The notes beneath the pieces were generated by a model, which saw only the letters and a list, made by a program, of their open reading frames with translations, made no database searches and was not told where the DNA came from. From the NCBI RefSeq assembly GCF_037992945.1, contig NZ_CP150304.1:2483501-2547500 (forward strand): a DNA stretch of 64,000 bases. The letters run 5' to 3'. This document shows positions 36,030-45,794 of this stretch, in pieces. The position numbers were made by a program, and so were the translations under genes. The stretch is from Peribacillus sp. FSL E2-0218. Its GTDB lineage: Bacteria; Bacillota; Bacilli; Bacillales; DSM-1321. How positions within the stretch are numbered: the first letter of the stretch is position 1; every line of letters begins with the position of its first letter.

Positions 36030-36377
36030 TTATTTCACTCTTAGAATATCCAGTTTCTTGGTTGTAGAGATTACATCGATCGTATGGTCACCCTTAGTAT
36101 AGAAAACGGATGCCCCTTCTCTTTCTCCTTTTTTCCACCCATTCGCTTTAATGGCCCATTCATAGCTAGATGGAATGCCGTTCTCTTCAGAAGCCCTTGA
36201 CCAATCATAGTTCTTACCGTACTCACTTTCCTTTGTGAGCTCAGCATTTTTAGGTACAGGGAATTCGTATTAATCTTCGTTTGTTTCGTAGAGTGATAAA
36301 GTTCCGAAATAATAAAGTACGCTACCGCCAATCAAAAGTGCAATCATGGCAAGTGTCCAACCAATCTTTTTCTTCAT
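36030..36377 (-). pseudogene. Small membrane-anchored protein interrupted by in-frame TAA
   Basis: From ATG 36377 the frame reads MKKKIGWTLAMIALLIGGSV then YYFGTLSLYETNED, a TAA at 36272-36270 (codon 36), and continues in the same frame as YEFPVPKNAELTKESEYGKN, SYEWAIKANGWKKGEREGAS and HTIDVISTTKKLDI to a normal stop. It would be a 115-residue protein with one N-terminal anchor and an extracytoplasmic domain. Function unknown. Only the nonsense codon is wrong. Confidence 0.65.
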
Positions 36378-36994
36378 TTTTCGAATGCTTCCCTTCAATC
36401 TTTTATACGCTGGGACTAAAAAGAGTTTTTTGCTGCAGAAATTCTGTATTTAAGACATATTGTTATATTAAAATATAAAAATAATGCCGAAGTGAGAAAA
36501 ATCACGGGTTAACACCGTGATAAAATTATACAAATATAATAAAATTACTGAATGCTTCATTTGTTTACCACTCAAAACTACCCCTTGCCTGTTAAAAACA
36601 CATCCTCTTTTGTTTACTGCAACGTATTATCTCCGCTTATAAAATGACATTCATAGCAGGCTATTCGATGAATCCGCTTACCGCTTGAAAGAATTACGAT
36701 AGGATGGATTTCGTGAGCTAGGCCAATCGACGCCCAACCTAATCTATCTTTTCATTATTGAATTAACTCAAAAATCTGGATCATGATAATGTATGACATA
36801 TTCAAGTATGATCCGAGTTCTAAAAATGCTCCTGCGTACACATCTTGGTCCATTGAGAAATAAATGTCGCATAAATGGACTACAATTGCTGTATATGACT
36901 TGTAACTCCACATTAGACCACTCATGCCTAGTTATCCAACGAGCCCCTTTATAAGACCATCATGCAATTATGGGGTTATTGAAATCTTTTTTGA
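36378..36994. other. AT-rich region, no supported gene
   Basis: About 600 bases. One minus-strand ORF of 56 codons (36925-36755) reads MSGLMWSYKSYTAIVVHLCD and on with no good ribosome site; I do not call it a gene. The rest has no coding character. Confidence 0.4.
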
Positions 36995-37323
36995 TCAGCC
37001 TCCGTTTATGTATTGATGTTTCCGCACGTCTTGAGCATCCCAGCTTATTCCTGTAAGGACTTCTAAACCAGTTGAACCCGTCAATAATGGAATCATTCCC
37101 ATCTCATTTAGTTTTTTTGCAATTTTAATAAACTCGCTAAACTTATCCATTTCCCCCTCCATTTCCTTGAATTTGTCTGCCAATCATATACTTTTTCCTT
37201 TTTTGCAAAAATACGGCCAAAGTCTGTTACGATAGGTTGACCATAGACTAGCCATGGATCAATCTCATGTATCGGTAGTTCCTTATTACACTTATGTTTC
37301 TTCACAGTAAGTGGATAGATCAA
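36995..37323 (-). pseudogene. Frameshifted remnant resembling a nucleotidyltransferase-fold protein
   Basis: Two overlapping minus-strand frames join into one protein: HEIDPWLVYGQPIVTDFGRI, then KKEKVYD, shift, LADKFKEMEGEMDKFSEFIK and MIPLLTGSTGLEVLTGISWD. Loss of one T near 37181 (GATTTGGCAGAC expected, GATTGGCAGAC present) explains the shift. The PLL-GS-GLE...T...W...D pattern resembles small nucleotidyltransferase-like proteins; this copy stops right after it, so it is also truncated. Confidence 0.5.
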
Positions 37324-37422
37324 GTGAACAATTTATCATTACAATTACCAGACTTATGCATTATCTCAGTTCGGGGTCCATCCGAAATATTCTTCGCCAT
37401 ATGTCATAAGGGAAACCTTCAT

Positions 37423-38022
37423 TTAAACATCCTGAGTCATTGAATCCCTATAATGTACGGCAGAAAGTAATTTTAACCCTCTTAAGTGTTTGATCTGTTT
37501 ATCCACTATTTCTATTGCCTCATTTGTGTTTCCTTCAAGAACGTATTCCTCTGCCTTAAGCCAGGAGAGGTATACGTTATCCTTGATTTGCTCTTTATAA
37601 GAGTTGTAGGCGTGTTGGTTACCCTCGTGAAGGGAAATGACCGCACCATAATAGAACTTGACTTTGTTATCCTTCATTTTTGATAAGAGTTCTTTTGCCT
37701 CTTTGTACTTTTCTTGCTTAGTAAGGAGCATGACGTTTGCCTGATTTTTGGCTGTTTTCTGTTTGATGCGATTCAATGTTTTTTCCGCTTCTGCTTCATT
37801 ACCGTATAGGAGCTGGTAAATGAATCGATAATGCGGTATTTTTGATTTGCTTACGTAATGCTTGATTTTTTCTGCATTTTTTCCAAAAAGAACGTGATAA
37901 TAGTAAAACCTGAAAAGGTAAGCCAAAAAAAGGAACATCAAGATAAAAAGTCCCCATGATGGTGCCCCGATGAGACCCATTGTAAATGCAGCTAAAAATA
38001 AAATGATGAATGCCCAAATCAT
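37423..38022 (-). CDS. Membrane-anchored TPR-like protein of unknown function
   Basis: 199 residues. Two N-terminal transmembrane helices (MIWAFIILFLAAFTMGLIGA and FILMFLFLAYLFRFYYYHVL), then about 140 residues of helix pairs resembling tetratricopeptide repeats (YEAKELLSKM-like, NTNEAIEIVDKQIKHLRG). I start at ATG 38022 behind GGGGGGTG rather than at the much longer open frame. No neighbour hints at its role. Confidence 0.7.
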   Translation of the reverse strand: MIWAFIILFLAAFTMGLIGAPSWGLFILMFLFLAYLFRFYYYHVLFGKNAEKIKHYVSKSKIPHYRFIYQLLYGNEAEAEKTLNRIKQKTAKNQANVMLLTKQEKYKEAKELLSKMKDNKVKFYYGAVISLHEGNQHAYNSYKEQIKDNVYLSWLKAEEYVLEGNTNEAIEIVDKQIKHLRGLKLLSAVHYRDSMTQDV

Positions 38023-38209
38023 GTGATTCACCCCCCTTGGCACTACAATACTGAATCCCGAATGGATGGATCCAACCAACATTCTTAAGACCATGGCAAA
38101 AGGTATGCAACCAGTCAATATTAATATCAAACATCTTGGTGAAAAGCTTGAAGCTATGATTGTCATCGACTCCCGACGGTATAATCCCCTGAAACCCTTG
38201 CGTCAAGAT

Positions 38210-39187
38210 TCATGTACGGATCGATTCAAGCCTGGTTTGGACGGATTCGAGCGAGTTATGTGCCTCATGGACGATTTGCTTGATCAGTTCATCGACAGTC
38301 AATATTTCCTTAATCAGTCCGACGGATTGTCCGCACGACCAGATACCTCCATCCAAATCTCCCTCAAAGTATACTTTTTTGCTTCTTTGACCTGTAATGA
38401 GCGGAATTAAGGCTTCTATCGTGGCTCCTTCATTTTCGAGTCGGTCCACTTCTTTACTGACAGCATTCAACGCTACCCGCGATGGGCTTCCTATATTTCT
38501 TTGAATGACGACCGTATCCATTTCATTTGCCGATACCATCCAGTCTTTAACATGATCATGAATGGGAGCTTCTTTTGTGGCCATGAAGCGGGTTCCCATA
38601 ACGATACCCTCAGCCCCCAGTGACAAGGCACTAACAAGGCCTCTGCCATCTGAAAAGCCCCCTCCCGCAATAACGGGTATGGAAACGGAATCGACGACCC
38701 TAGGCAGCATGACAAGCGTTCCTACATCCCCCATGCCGGGGTGCCCGCCTGTTTCATTTCCAACGATAATTACGGCATCGACCCCTAATTTCTCTGCAGA
38801 AATCGCATTTTTGACACTTGCTACCTTATGGATCACGGTAAAGCCGTGCTCTTTAAGCTTTGGCATCAATCCCTCTGGACTTCTGCCGCTCGTTTCGACG
38901 ATTTTCACGTCTTCGTCCACTAAAATATCAATGAAGTCAGCATTTGGCGTGGCCGTTTGACTTGGAAATAAATTGAGGTTCACGGCGAAGGGCTTTTTTG
39001 TCAAAGATTTCACTTTACGTATTTCATCACGCAGACGCTCGGGTGTCGCCTGTGTTTTCGAAGTAATGATGCCAAGTCCCCCTGCTTCGGATACGGCAGC
39101 TGCGAGCGGCGCCCGCCCAACTTGAAACATCCCCCCGCAGATTATCGGATATTCGATTTCCAACATTTCAGTGATTCGTGTTTTCAA
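38210..39187 (-). CDS. Nitronate monooxygenase / FabK-like flavin oxidoreductase
   Basis: About 325 residues, FMN-binding TIM barrel of the 2-nitropropane dioxygenase family: EYPIICGGMFQVGRAPLAAAV, VIIVGNETGGHPG, and the phosphate site IAGGGFSDGRGLVSALSLGAEGI. Oxidises nitronates or acts as an enoyl reductase-like flavoprotein. The start is probably TTG 39187, spaced 6 bases from GGGGAA; ATG 39205 lies too close to its upstream sequence. Confidence 0.88.
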   Translation of the reverse strand: MKTRITEMLEIEYPIICGGMFQVGRAPLAAAVSEAGGLGIITSKTQATPERLRDEIRKVKSLTKKPFAVNLNLFPSQTATPNADFIDILVDEDVKIVETSGRSPEGLMPKLKEHGFTVIHKVASVKNAISAEKLGVDAVIIVGNETGGHPGMGDVGTLVMLPRVVDSVSIPVIAGGGFSDGRGLVSALSLGAEGIVMGTRFMATKEAPIHDHVKDWMVSANEMDTVVIQRNIGSPSRVALNAVSKEVDRLENEGATIEALIPLITGQRSKKVYFEGDLDGGIWSCGQSVGLIKEILTVDELIKQIVHEAHNSLESVQTRLESIRT

Positions 39188-39549
39188 TTGGCATTCCCCT
39201 TTCAATGTTTGGTTTGTTCGGCATTGCTCAGGTATACCTCATCATTTTTTAGTTGCATGTAAAGGAGTTTCTAATGGCAAGGCAAGTATCAACCTTCAAG
39301 GATTTATAAGTGACTTGTTACATAATTGCCCGTAGGCCATTCCAAGTTGGTAAAAAGCAAATCCTGCGTTTATCCCTTCATGATGGATGATTGAAAATAT
39401 GCACGGTTAAACGTGAGAAAAGATGTGGTGAAGTAATTTAATAGGATGGTATTCGAAGTTACCTTAAGTATAGTGGAATCTGTATCCGCTTACAACGGAT
39501 TGGTGGGAGTTACAAAACATGATATTTTCAAACTCGCATGGCAAGATGG
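39188..39549. other. Intergenic region between nitronate monooxygenase and aacS
   Basis: About 360 bases with no supported gene. A micro-ORF of 11 codons (MARQVSTFKDL, ATG about 39272) follows an AAAGGAGTTT ribosome-like site on the plus strand; probably chance. Confidence 0.4.
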
Positions 39550-39577
39550 AAAAAAGACGGAGCCTATGCCCCGCCTT
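39550..39577 (-). terminator. Terminator of aacS
   Basis: On the minus strand AAGGCGG...CCGTCTT followed by TTTTTT, just after the aacS stop. Confidence 0.6.
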
Positions 39578-39582
39578 GACTT

Positions 39583-41571
39583 TCAGAATATTTTCTTCTC
39601 GTTTAACTCCTTGGCTAAATCCTTGAAATAGTGAAGTGATTCAGGGTTGCCCATGGAGTCTGCATTCACCACTTTATCAAACTCGAAACCTAACAATCCT
39701 TTTCGGATCGGGACTTCCATTTTCTTTCCGTTCAGTGTTTTAGGTATTTGTTCGACAGCATAAATGTGATCAGGGACGAAGCGCGGCGACAATTGTCCTC
39801 TGATTTGTTCGTTGATTGCTGCTGTTAACGTTGCATCCAGGTAGCTATCAGGCTTAAGGACGACGAACAGCAGCAATGAAGAGCCACGGCCAAGCACCTC
39901 CCTATCGATGACAAGGCTCTCCATCACTTCGTCAATCGCTTCCACGACGCGGTAAATATCGCTAGTGCCCATCCGGACTCCGGAACGGTTGATGGTCGAG
40001 TCCGATCGCCCATAAATGATGCAGCTTCCCTTTTCGTCAATTTTTATCCAATCACCATGTTTCCAAATGCCGGGATATGCATCGAAATAACTCTCGTGAT
40101 ATCTTGTACCCTTTGGATCATTCCAAAAATATAACGGCATCGATGGCATCGGTTTGGTAATCACCAATTCACCGACCTCATTAATCAATGACTGCCCCCT
40201 TTCATCAAACGCTTCGACGTGAACACCGAGCGCCCTGCCCTGTATTTCTCCGATTCTTACCGGTAATGTCGGAACCCCGCCAACAAATCCGGCACAAACA
40301 TCGGTTCCGCCACTGGATGAACTGAGCCAGATATCCTTCTTGACATTCTGATAAACCCATTTGTATCCGTCACCCGTCAAAGGGGCTCCAGTGGAAAAAA
40401 GGGCCTTCAATTTTGATAAATCATATTTCCCCATCGGTTTGATGCCTAATTTCATGGAATTGGTAAGGAAAGGGGCGCTCGTTCCGAAGAAGGTCATGCC
40501 GGAATCTTCAGCCAGCTCCCAAAGCACCTCTGGATTCGGAAAGGAAGGACTGCCGTCATAAAGGACGATCGTCGCTTCATTAAGCAAGCCGCCCATCAGG
40601 AGATTCCACATCATCCAGCCTGTCGTCGTGAACCAAAATGCTGTATCCTCTGTGGACATGCCTTGATGCAGTTTAGTCGATTTGAAGTGCTCCAATATTA
40701 TCCCGCCATGCCCTTGTACAATCGGTTTGGGCATTCCCGTCGTACCTGATGAATAGAGAATCCAAAGCGGGTGATCGAATGGAACACTTTCAAATGACAA
40801 TTCCGCCGGTTCCAGTAAGAGGTCAGCCCACGGAATGGTATCTGCTGGATTTTCTTGTATATTCTTTTTTTCTATGTAAGGAACCAGTACAGTATGCTTG
40901 ACAGTGAACAACTCTTTCTTTAGCTGGGAAACGACCGTTGTTTTATCATATACTTTTCCATTGTACCGGTATCCATCAACCGCCAGTAACACAACCGGCT
41001 CAATCTGTTTGAAACGATCTATGACACTTCTTGCCCCGAAGTCAGGTGAACAGCTCGACCAGATCGCACCGATGCTTGCTACAGCCAGGAACGCGATGAC
41101 CGTCTCAGGTATATTCGGCATATAGGCCACTACCCGATCACCGGATTTCACCCCAAGTTTCCTTAGTGAATGGGCGACGGAAGCTACTTGATCTTTCAGT
41201 TCTTTCCAGCTGATCTCTTTCCGTTTGATGTGCTCGGAACGAAAAAAAATGGCCGTTTTCTCATCCTGATCATTCATTAATGCATTTTCCGCATAATTTA
41301 GCCTGGAACCCTCGAACCACTTCGCACCAGGCATGGACTGCCCTGATAAAATCGCATCATATGTCCGATTCGCTTTTACCTTGCAATAATCCCAAATCGT
41401 TGCCCAAAACGCTTCCAATTCATCAACAGACCATTTCCATAATTCATGATAAGCTTGAAATGATAAACCTTCCTTTTCCTTTAACCATTTCATATAGTGA
41501 GTCAATACCGTTTGCTCGATTTGTTCGTTAGTCGGTTCCCAAATGATTTGTCCATCCGTAAGCGATTTCAT
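39583..41571 (-). CDS. aacS: Acetoacetyl-CoA synthetase
   Basis: 662-residue adenylate-forming ligase making acetoacetyl-CoA from acetoacetate. The N-terminal ACAS domain, YSSGTTGMPKPIVQGHGG (P-loop A3), FFTTTGWMMWN-like segment (WFTTTGWMMWNLLMGGL) and the C-terminal NGKKMEVP lysine motif are all present. ATG 41571 follows GGGAGATGATCGA. Connects leucine or fatty-acid/PHB breakdown to the CoA pool. Confidence 0.93.
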   Translation of the reverse strand: MKSLTDGQIIWEPTNEQIEQTVLTHYMKWLKEKEGLSFQAYHELWKWSVDELEAFWATIWDYCKVKANRTYDAILSGQSMPGAKWFEGSRLNYAENALMNDQDEKTAIFFRSEHIKRKEISWKELKDQVASVAHSLRKLGVKSGDRVVAYMPNIPETVIAFLAVASIGAIWSSCSPDFGARSVIDRFKQIEPVVLLAVDGYRYNGKVYDKTTVVSQLKKELFTVKHTVLVPYIEKKNIQENPADTIPWADLLLEPAELSFESVPFDHPLWILYSSGTTGMPKPIVQGHGGIILEHFKSTKLHQGMSTEDTAFWFTTTGWMMWNLLMGGLLNEATIVLYDGSPSFPNPEVLWELAEDSGMTFFGTSAPFLTNSMKLGIKPMGKYDLSKLKALFSTGAPLTGDGYKWVYQNVKKDIWLSSSSGGTDVCAGFVGGVPTLPVRIGEIQGRALGVHVEAFDERGQSLINEVGELVITKPMPSMPLYFWNDPKGTRYHESYFDAYPGIWKHGDWIKIDEKGSCIIYGRSDSTINRSGVRMGTSDIYRVVEAIDEVMESLVIDREVLGRGSSLLLFVVLKPDSYLDATLTAAINEQIRGQLSPRFVPDHIYAVEQIPKTLNGKKMEVPIRKGLLGFEFDKVVNADSMGNPESLHYFKDLAKELNEKKIF

Positions 41572-41679
41572 TCGATCATCTCCCTTAGGCATCAAATGCT
41601 TGATTGAATCATTTCACAAAAATTGGTAGTTTGATTAAATTGTAATGTATCCCCGTTGAACCGTCAATTAACAAGGATA

Positions 41680-42948
41680 TTACATAGATTCATGGGCATG
41701 AATCGGAAGGTTAAGAGAGAAACAGGTCCCTTCCCCCTGTACGCTTGAAACATATATCGTACCATCCATGCTTTTGATTACGCTGTAAGAAACCATCATC
41801 CCTAATCCCGTTCCTGTATTTTCTGTCGTGAAATAAGGTTCGCCTAAACGATTTATTTGCTCTTGGGACATTCCTCTTCCTTGATCTTGAATCTTAATTT
41901 GGATGGTGGCGGCAGCATGGAGGAGATGGATGGATAGTTCTCCTTCAGACATTGATTCAATCCCGTTCTTGATGATATTGAACAGGCACTGCTGGAATTT
42001 TTTTCTTTCTCCCACAACATAGTAAGCCTCATCGTCAAAAACGGATATTTTCAAGTCAATCCCATTCTTGCTTGCCAATGGCTTGATGCTGTTCACGACA
42101 TGATTGATTTCAGCGGATGTGCGCAACCGCTCCATTTTTTCGGGACATATGGAAGCAAACGTCAAATAATCATTGATGACGTCCGTAGCCCGATCTAATT
42201 CCTGCAGGGCAATATTTGCATACTTCACCTTGGTTTGAGGCGAAACGTCTTCCCTTAGCATTTGGAGATATCCCCGGGTCACGGTAAGCGGGTTACGGAC
42301 TTCATGTGAAATGCTTGCTGCCAGGTGGCCGACGATTTGCAGCTTTTCCGCCTTCACTAGTTTTTCAAGCACCTGGAAATTGGCCATGATCACCTCCCAT
42401 AGGATGATGACGATGACGATGCCTATCACTTGGATGATGAAATACTGTTTCCATAGGCTTATCCCTATGACGAGGTCAAAGATTTGGGTCGAAACGTAGT
42501 CTGTAAGAATATGGACAAGAAAGATTAATGCTACACCGATGACGATTTTTTTACCGACTGATATTTTTTGATAGTATTTCGATATGAAAAATAGGGAAAC
42601 GCCGATGAACGGGAAAGTGATGCATGCTACATAAAACCCGCTTTCCCCACCGGTTACATAACGGATGAGGAGGGTGATCACTATTAATATCATGCCTAAC
42701 CTGTAGCCGCCATATAGACCGCCTAAAATAAAAGGAATCCATCGCAGATCCCAAACGAAATGCTTTTCCGTGACTACGGGGAATAACATACAGAGGATGA
42801 GTGAAAGAATCGGAAAAATGGCCAAGAACCATCCCCTTATCGCTTTCAAACGGTACACATATTTCACTAGATAGATTACATGGGCCAAAAAGATCGGAAA
42901 AAGAATAATTAAAAAGTTAATCAGCAAATCCTTTGTCATGAGATTCAT
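41680..42948 (-). CDS. Sensor histidine kinase, KinB-like (5TM-LytS type)
   Basis: 422 residues. Six N-terminal membrane helices of the 5TMR-LYT type (about 1-190), then HisKA with phospho-acceptor His in SISHEVRNPLTVTRGYLQML (about residue 217), N box IIKNGIESM, G boxes QGRGMS and GTGLGM. No response regulator beside it, as with the orphan sporulation kinases KinA-KinE that feed the Spo0A phosphorelay; assignment to that relay is inference. Confidence 0.88.
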   Translation of the reverse strand: MNLMTKDLLINFLIILFPIFLAHVIYLVKYVYRLKAIRGWFLAIFPILSLILCMLFPVVTEKHFVWDLRWIPFILGGLYGGYRLGMILIVITLLIRYVTGGESGFYVACITFPFIGVSLFFISKYYQKISVGKKIVIGVALIFLVHILTDYVSTQIFDLVIGISLWKQYFIIQVIGIVIVIILWEVIMANFQVLEKLVKAEKLQIVGHLAASISHEVRNPLTVTRGYLQMLREDVSPQTKVKYANIALQELDRATDVINDYLTFASICPEKMERLRTSAEINHVVNSIKPLASKNGIDLKISVFDDEAYYVVGERKKFQQCLFNIIKNGIESMSEGELSIHLLHAAATIQIKIQDQGRGMSQEQINRLGEPYFTTENTGTGLGMMVSYSVIKSMDGTIYVSSVQGEGTCFSLNLPIHAHESM

Positions 42949-43172
42949 TTTTACACCGGACTTTCGATATTTTTCGAAGATTTAGAAAGGTACATAAATC
43001 ATAACAAGATAGAGTGTGATAAGCTAGTAAAACTATCAGAATGAGAAGGGAACTAGGATGGGATAAAATGAAAAAGCGACGCTCGTCCCCTGATGATCCG
43101 AAATGTGGGAATGAACAGCAAAAAGCACTGAAACGACCTAGTCATTCCAGTGCAACGAAGCTTTCCATTTCC

Positions 43173-44315
43173 TTAATAAAGAGCAGATTTTGCGAGCATC
43201 GTAATGGTCGCATCATCCATTGGTGGATTATGAAGCCCTGCACGAACATCCCGATAGTAGCGTTGCAAGGGATTTTGCCGTTGCAAGCTTTTGGCACCAA
43301 CTACCCTCATCGCCTTATCGACGATGGAGAGCGCTTTGTTTGTGACCGATAATTTAACGGCACCCAACTGGGTCGCTAATGCTTCACGATCCTCAGGATT
43401 CCGCTCCCACTTTTCTGCGACAGAGTATAGAAAATGATGCGCCTCACTTAACTCCAGTTCCATTTCCCCGATTGTCCTTTGAACGTTGGGAAGGTCCCTT
43501 ATGGGTCCTGGCAAGCTATTGGGAGAATATGTTTTGGCGAATTCCACTGCATGATTTCTCGCAGCTACTGCAATTCCTAAATAACAGGCTGGTATATGTA
43601 ATAGCCACGCTTCCGGTTTCCGTTTTTCCAAAGGGTTGCTTTTTTGCACATAATACTTTTCAGGCAAGCTCACGTCGTTTAACACCAAGTCATGACTTCC
43701 TGTTCCCTGCATGGAAATCATATCCCAAGTTTCTTCTATTACGACACCAGCTTCGTCGCGATGAACGAAAAATGTACCTAGCCGCTCATCCTCGGGTACC
43801 CATGCTGTCACAAGAAAAATGTCCAGGACGGGGGAAAGAGTGGTAAAAGTCTTTCTGCCATTCAAAATCCATCGTTCCCCTTTTTTAGTGGCGGTCGTTT
43901 CAGGCCGGCCTCCTCGCGTCGGGCTTCCCGTCCCGGCCTCTGATGCCGCCGTATTGACGAGGGCGCCCGCTGACACTTCGTGAAACAATTGATCCATGAC
44001 CCCTTTTTCCCAGGGCTTCCTCTCCATTAAGGACAGCACCGTCCCGACGTGCCAGCCTATCCCTAAGGCGGTGGGGCCGCAATACTGCGCTATTTTTTCT
44101 TGGCAAAGGAGGAAATCATATAATGTCCCGCCATGGCCCCCAAACTCTTTTGCCAGCGTTAGCTTTGGATAGCCAAAATCCTTTAATTCTTTAATGTTTT
44201 CAAAAGGGAACCCATTTGTCGTATCGAGTGCTTCTGCTCGATCAGCAAAGGGCTGTATCGCTTCCTCTAACCTTTGTATATATTCTTGTTGCTTCCGTGA
44301 TTGAAAAAAAAGCAT
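43173..44315 (-). CDS. Acyl-CoA dehydrogenase family protein
   Basis: 380 residues. N-terminal helical domain, the central FAD-binding WILNGRKTFTTLSPVLDIFLV and GTGSHDLVLNDV segments, and C-terminal AQ-type helices. The start is ATG 44315 behind GAAGGGGTG; the longer frame is unsupported. It belongs to the less typical YdbM-like subgroup of oxidoreductases, so its substrate is uncertain. Confidence 0.87.
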   Translation of the reverse strand: MLFFQSRKQQEYIQRLEEAIQPFADRAEALDTTNGFPFENIKELKDFGYPKLTLAKEFGGHGGTLYDFLLCQEKIAQYCGPTALGIGWHVGTVLSLMERKPWEKGVMDQLFHEVSAGALVNTAASEAGTGSPTRGGRPETTATKKGERWILNGRKTFTTLSPVLDIFLVTAWVPEDERLGTFFVHRDEAGVVIEETWDMISMQGTGSHDLVLNDVSLPEKYYVQKSNPLEKRKPEAWLLHIPACYLGIAVAARNHAVEFAKTYSPNSLPGPIRDLPNVQRTIGEMELELSEAHHFLYSVAEKWERNPEDREALATQLGAVKLSVTNKALSIVDKAMRVVGAKSLQRQNPLQRYYRDVRAGLHNPPMDDATITMLAKSALY

Positions 44316-44433
44316 GGAGAACACCCCTTCTATGATAAGCAATATGCTAAACCATCCAGCAGCAAAACCCTTCACCACTAGAACTCCCTTTTATCATATC
44401 ACTTTAGTGGAGATTCTGATTTGAATCTGCTTA

Positions 44434-45681
44434 TTAGGATTCAATGTCCTCATTTTTAAAATTTTTGTTGGCGTTTTTATAAGCGTTTTTTGCCTGGTCG
44501 ATGTCCTTGTTTTCAATGAAGTAGGCAATCGCAGCTTGACCGATGCCATAGGTGACTCCGCCGGCGACCGCACCGGAAACGGCTAGACCGGCTACCGGAA
44601 CGAAGCGGACCGCTGCCCTGACACCTTCCCTGACAAGGAGGCCGATGCCTACATTGATTCCTAATGCTGCAATGAATTCACTCGCCGATTTCGTATTGAT
44701 GTCTTTATCGGCGATGAAACCAATGACCACGATCATCAAGCCTTGAATTCCCGTCAAAATCGGAAAATCGGCAAAAGGAATCGGTTCTGCTCCAATAATA
44801 CCGGCAATGGCCGTAAAGGTCCCCACGATCGTTCGCGCAAATTTTCTCTTGACGAATTGACTCTGGATCGCTTTGGCTGTCTTCAGTTTCGCTTCACTGG
44901 GTAAGGCCTCGATTAAATAATCCGAAAGTAAATCGATGTTCCAACGCATATCATATTCGATATTCCCGCTTTCATCGAAATCAATATAGGAACAAATGGG
45001 AATGATGTTCAAGAGCGGAATGTCACTTTCATCAAATCGCTTCGACATCAACATCATGGCCTCTTCCATATTCTGTTTTTTCTTGGGATTGGCATCAAAA
45101 GGTGCTTGTTTATAATGCGGAGGATCCAATTCATCCACTTGGGTGACTACACAGATGACTGGGACATCGTAATGGTGCTTCTCCTTGACGAGCATACGCA
45201 GCTTATTCAGCTCTTGTAAATCCTCTTCGATCCGCGCGTCCGCTTCCTTTGCTTTTATCAAGAAAAGAAACACATCGGGCTGTTCTTCCGTGACCGCCTT
45301 CATCAATTCTTGCAATGGGCTTTCTTCTTCGAATTCCTCTGTCGGTGCTTCACTTTCGCCTAATCCCCGGGAGTCCAACAGACGAATTTTAGGGTTGGCA
45401 TCACTCGGATACCAGAGCCATTTCCCTTTACCCGTTCCTGATTTAACAGAACTGACATATTGCCGTTCCTGACCAAACATCGCATTGATCAATGAGGATT
45501 TTCCCGACCCGCGCCTGCCGACAAGGGCAATCCGCGGCTCCCTTGCATCGACCGTCATCGTTTTAAGCTTTAAAAGCTGATCCAGCATTTTGTTCTTTTT
45601 GGAATTGGAAATGGGCAGTTTGTCGACCTGGCCTTTTATGAAACTGAATATGCTGCCCATTTCATCGTGTTTTTCTACCAT
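44434..45681 (-). CDS. Era-like GTPase with membrane-associated C-terminal domain
   Basis: About 415 residues. G1 GRRGSGKSSLINAMFG, G3 DSRGLG, G4 TQVDELD define a TRAFAC GTPase. The C-terminal third is hydrophobic (TFTAIAGIIGAEPIPFADFP, VPVAGLAVSGAVAGGVTYGI) as in DUF697/YcjF-type proteins, suggesting membrane contact. Cellular role unknown. ATG 45681 behind GGGGGAATG. Confidence 0.82.
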   Translation of the reverse strand: MVEKHDEMGSIFSFIKGQVDKLPISNSKKNKMLDQLLKLKTMTVDAREPRIALVGRRGSGKSSLINAMFGQERQYVSSVKSGTGKGKWLWYPSDANPKIRLLDSRGLGESEAPTEEFEEESPLQELMKAVTEEQPDVFLFLIKAKEADARIEEDLQELNKLRMLVKEKHHYDVPVICVVTQVDELDPPHYKQAPFDANPKKKQNMEEAMMLMSKRFDESDIPLLNIIPICSYIDFDESGNIEYDMRWNIDLLSDYLIEALPSEAKLKTAKAIQSQFVKRKFARTIVGTFTAIAGIIGAEPIPFADFPILTGIQGLMIVVIGFIADKDINTKSASEFIAALGINVGIGLLVREGVRAAVRFVPVAGLAVSGAVAGGVTYGIGQAAIAYFIENKDIDQAKNAYKNANKNFKNEDIES

Positions 45682-45794
45682 TATGCATTCCCCCATGATA
45701 TGAAGTGTTTTTAATGACTTTTACCCTTTAAAGATTCATGATAAGCATGTAATTTGAAACTTCCTTACAATCTTAAGGGCACGCTTTCACTTCT

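Noticed and set aside
36071..36331. 86-codon minus-strand ORF
   Set aside because: It is a shifted-frame shadow of the pseudogene at 36030-36377, whose own frame is far more protein-like.
37799..38206. 135-codon minus-strand ORF overlapping the TPR-like gene
   Set aside because: Out of frame with the supported gene and without ribosome site.
39480..39500. cre-like sequence TGTATCCGCTTACA
   Set aside because: Two mismatches to consensus and located between gene ends, not at a promoter.
43041..43352. 103-codon plus-strand ORF over the end of the acyl-CoA dehydrogenase
   Set aside because: Mostly antisense to a well-supported gene; no ribosome site or recognisable product.
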